Source: Anaerolineales bacterium (GTDB lineage Bacteria; Chloroflexota; Anaerolineae; Aggregatilineales; UBA2796). From it: 64,000 nt of DNA. Each line of letters begins with the position of its first letter. The first letter of the stretch is position 1. Of the stretch, positions 63,343 to 64,000 are shown piece by piece. The stretch is from the NCBI GenBank assembly GCA_015075625.1, contig JABTTZ010000001.1, forward strand, positions 1 through 64,000, read 5' to 3'. The position numbers and the translations under genes were made by a program. Below the pieces are notes generated by a model. That model was not told where the DNA came from. It did not search any database and worked only from the letters and a program-made list of their open reading frames with translations.

Positions 63343-63812
63343 CAGCGCTGATTCTTCACACGGCGTTCTTGCCGTTCGCGGGCAGCCTGCATCGCGGCGC
63401 TTTCTTGGGGGGTGGTCGCCACCAATTTCGGGATGGGCGAGGGCTTCCCTGTGCTATCCACCGAGACGTAGACAAGGTAGGCGGTGTTTGTGTGCTTTTT
63501 GGCGCCGGTGATCGGGTTTTCCGCCACGACCTCAGCCCGGACTTCCATGCTCGTCCGTCCGGCGTGGGTCAGTTCCGCCTGCACGGTGACGAACGCCCCC
63601 ACCAAGATCGGCTCTAAGAAGGTCATCGAGTCAATGGCAACGGTGACGACAGGGGCGCGGGCGTGGCGCATCGCGGCGAGAGCGCCCGCTTCATCCACCA
63701 GTTTCATAATCACCCCGCCATGAACGTTCCCCAACACATTCGCTTCTGGCGGACCCATCAGGTGGGTCAGAATCACCCGCGAATCGGCAATGGTACGTGT
63801 TTCGTCAGCCAT
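63342..63812 (-). CDS. Acyl-CoA thioesterase, YciA/hot-dog type
   Basis: The 156-residue product is a hot-dog fold thioesterase. Pattern: LTHLMGPPEANVLGNVHGGV with the catalytic Asp in KLVDEAGALAAMRHA, then VTVAIDSMTFLEPILVGAFV and VRAEVVAENPITGAKKHTNT. The charged C-terminus (ARERQERRVKNQR) is longer than usual. It is the upstream gene of the thioesterase-dihydroorotase pair, an unusual combination with no obvious pathway link. Confidence 0.92.
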   Translation of the reverse strand: MADETRTIADSRVILTHLMGPPEANVLGNVHGGVIMKLVDEAGALAAMRHARAPVVTVAIDSMTFLEPILVGAFVTVQAELTHAGRTSMEVRAEVVAENPITGAKKHTNTAYLVYVSVDSTGKPSPIPKLVATTPQESAAMQAARERQERRVKNQR

Positions 63813-63877
63813 AATGCTCCATAGTATTCGTTCTTATTCGCCCCTTCGTGGGGGTGTCCGCCTGACCCGCACACCAA

Positions 63878-64000
63878 TTACGGTTTCTTCGGCGGCGGTG
63901 GTGTCGTCGGTTTGGGCTGTGTGGGGGCGTTTTCGCCAATATCTGCCCGTCGATCTGAGACGCGCTTGAACACCTCTGGGTCTTCTTCAAGAACATCAAG
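63878..64000 (-). CDS. C-terminal end of a protein that continues beyond the window
   Basis: The frame ends at TAA 63880-63878 and is open to the edge. The visible 40 residues read LDVLEEDPEVFKRVSD, then RADIGENAPTQPKPTTPPPP and KKP. The Pro/Thr tail is similar in style to other proteins here. The family cannot be told. Confidence 0.6.
   Translation of the reverse strand, partial: LDVLEEDPEVFKRVSDRRADIGENAPTQPKPTTPPPPKKP

Noticed and set aside
1-64000. tRNA, rRNA, CRISPR, insertion sequence or prophage genes
   Set aside because: No cloverleaf, direct-repeat array, transposase or integrase pattern was found in the gaps or frames.

Overview
The window is about 57% G+C, densely coded and has no rRNA, tRNA, CRISPR array or insertion sequence that I could find. 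The primary sigma factor, an RpoB with a long C-terminal-half insertion, many secreted beta-propellers with Pro/Thr linkers, a Ser/Thr kinase next to a ParA ATPase, a STAND-TPR protein and short GC-rich intergenic palindromes together suggest a filamentous-type Chloroflexota (Anaerolineae-like) bacterium, probably a metagenome-derived contig. The taxon is an inference; no marker was compared by alignment.

Region 1 (1-13,765, minus strand) is the most unusual part. It reads as one long transcription unit from a promoter at 13,738-13,765 whose -35/-10 spacer contains a run of ten G. The first gene (13,697-9,888) encodes a 1269-residue secreted protein: signal peptide, beta-helix, TolB-like propeller, HELGH zinc peptidase. 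Downstream come three peptidase modules (zincin, M23, zincin). Each begins with a 176-bp sequence also found inside the first gene, and none has a signal peptide or an obvious ribosome-binding site. Each peptidase gene is followed by a signal-peptide-bearing beta-propeller (A, B, C, D). The four propellers share a Cys- and Trp-containing C-terminal tail. The layout of a complete gene followed by headless C-terminal modules that share a junction resembles the orphan-module organisation of Rhs/CdiA polymorphic toxins, with peptidases in place of toxins.

Region 2 (13,990-22,705) has rpoB without rpoC next to it, then a flippase and two glycosyltransferases for a surface polysaccharide. Region 3 (22,905-31,491) holds a membrane protein, a ParA / Ser-Thr kinase / winged-helix cluster, two genes behind matched promoter-leader units, one of which has an in-frame TGA inside a PPC domain, and a GT-B-like protein. 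Region 4 (31,600-41,579) mixes a lipoprotein, a pectin-acetylesterase-like protein, a STAND-TPR ATPase, small membrane proteins, an SRPBCC protein, a rhodanese, an F420-type NADP-binding protein and an SDR.

Region 5 (41,651-46,112) is a complete sulfate ABC transporter (sbp-cysT-cysW-cysA). It is preceded by a 34-codon open frame with 12 cysteine codons and an intrinsic terminator, which is the layout of a cysteine-responsive attenuator. Region 6 (46,641-49,160) has a DUF4340-like protein, sigA and rsfS. Region 7 (49,185-56,932) is a branched-chain amino-acid-type ABC transporter grouped with an acyl-CoA ligase, a MaoC-like hydratase and an Lrp regulator. Region 8 (57,067-64,000) has a methyltransferase, a four-gene glycan cluster (DPM-type GT2, WecD-like, WecE-like, large membrane protein), then a dihydroorotase of CAD type translationally coupled to a thioesterase. 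Three families of GC-rich palindromes lie between genes from about 33 kb to 58 kb.
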